From NCBI GenBank assembly GCA_963700885.1, contig CAVOZJ010000016.1, forward strand, positions 62,001 to 126,000: a stretch of DNA of 64,000 bases. The letters run 5' to 3'. The notes beneath the pieces are model-generated. The model did no database searches, was not told the DNA's origin, and saw only the letters and a list, made by a program, of their open reading frames with translations. Position numbers and translations under genes: made by a program. Of the stretch, positions 63,802 through 64,000 are shown in pieces (position 1 is the stretch's first letter; each line of letters begins with the position of its first letter). The DNA is from Anderseniella sp963700885. GTDB taxonomy: Bacteria > Pseudomonadota > Alphaproteobacteria > Rhizobiales > Aestuariivirgaceae.

Positions 63802-64000
63802 TCTTAGACCTCTTTTGTTCCACTGGCGGCTATTGTCGGCAGGTTCGCCTGGATCAAAAACAAACAAGACCTAGATACCAGCCAGGCTGAAGAAATGTTG
63901 CGTAGTGCCGCGTCTACTAAAATGCGAGTCTGCCTGCAAACTGATGGCGCACTGCGCGCGGCCAGGAAGTCAGAGGTCACTTCGCGTACAGCTATTGCGC
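63802..64000. other. Right edge of window, no gene recognised
   Basis: About 200 bp upstream of the membrane protein gene at the edge of the window; the promoter of that gene should lie here. Confidence 0.35.

Noticed and set aside
1..64000. CRISPR arrays
   Set aside because: No regularly spaced direct repeats of 25-40 bp were found; the repeats seen are terminal inverted repeats of IS or short duplications.
1..64000. tRNA and rRNA genes
   Set aside because: No TTCGAATC-type T-loop with a matching acceptor stem and no rRNA signature was noticed; a covariance search would be needed for certainty.

Overview
The window looks like an accessory region of an alphaproteobacterium, most likely of the Hyphomicrobiales (rhizobia-related) type. 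This is an inference from the style of the genes (DUF2092, DUF3604, DUF1254, HupE/UreJ, DUF3489/DUF2924 recombinase module), from the insertion-sequence families, and from the moderately high GC with low-GC patches. No rRNA, tRNA, CRISPR array or replication gene was seen. The most striking property is mobile-element load: intact or nearly intact IS30 (two copies), IS630 (two), IS6, IS110 (two), IS5-type (two) and IS3 elements, plus at least a dozen decayed pieces of IS3, IS21, IS256, IS630, IS1380, IS5 and IS110. Several are nested, and many host genes are cut at IS junctions.

Layout. 0-8.2 kb: tail of an unknown gene, IS30 copy A, IS630, a sodium/glutamate symporter (gltS), an IS6-family element, an OprB-like porin and IS630 debris. 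8.4-12.1 kb: a CoA-thioester gene set (MaoC hydratase, class III CoA-transferase, two crotonases) whose first three genes are clearly AT-richer than the rest. 12.1-17.1 kb: IS3/IS21 debris, a MarC-family membrane protein, a rhodanese fragment, and an IS1380 transposase gene split by IS30 copy B. The two IS30 copies are 1024-1032 bp, near-identical and inverted, and enclose about 13.3 kb. 17.1-25.8 kb: PPK2 polyphosphate kinase, the 3' end of pyruvate:ferredoxin oxidoreductase, a dihydroorotate-dehydrogenase-like protein, a D-2-hydroxyacid (lactate) dehydrogenase, phosphate acetyltransferase and acetate kinase (overlapping), a DUF3141 stub and a reverse-strand acyl-CoA synthetase. The PFOR-to-acetate-kinase part reads as a high-GC fermentative/energy module.

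27.5-32.5 kb holds a tight five-gene operon for exported or membrane proteins (DUF2092, small Tyr/Gly/Cys-rich protein, DUF3604 metal-hydrolase-like protein with a frameshift, parvulin-type PPIase, HupE/UreJ). 33-54 kb continues with envelope functions between IS scars: AraC regulators, a Tat-exported DUF1254 protein, an OmpA-domain protein (with an in-frame amber), a Cys-rich-repeat protein, an MscS channel, outer-membrane beta-barrels, an FGly-type sulfatase, aquaporin Z and a class III cyclase receptor. In the middle is a DUF3489 gene followed by an in-frame fusion of DUF2924 to the C-terminal half of a serine recombinase that has lost its catalytic domain.

54-64 kb: IS110, an IS5-type element with a frameshifted transposase, a second IS110, IS630, a 137-bp inverted-repeat element, an outer-membrane protein whose decayed 3' duplicate lies at 51.7 kb, an intact IS5-type element, and an unknown polytopic membrane protein. 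The functional themes are acyl-CoA/acetate metabolism in the first half and periplasm/outer-membrane hydrolysis and transport in the second. The joint role of the DUF2092/DUF3604/PPIase/HupE operon with DUF1254, sulfatase and cyclase is the best candidate for an undescribed system. All homology calls are by eye; no search was run.
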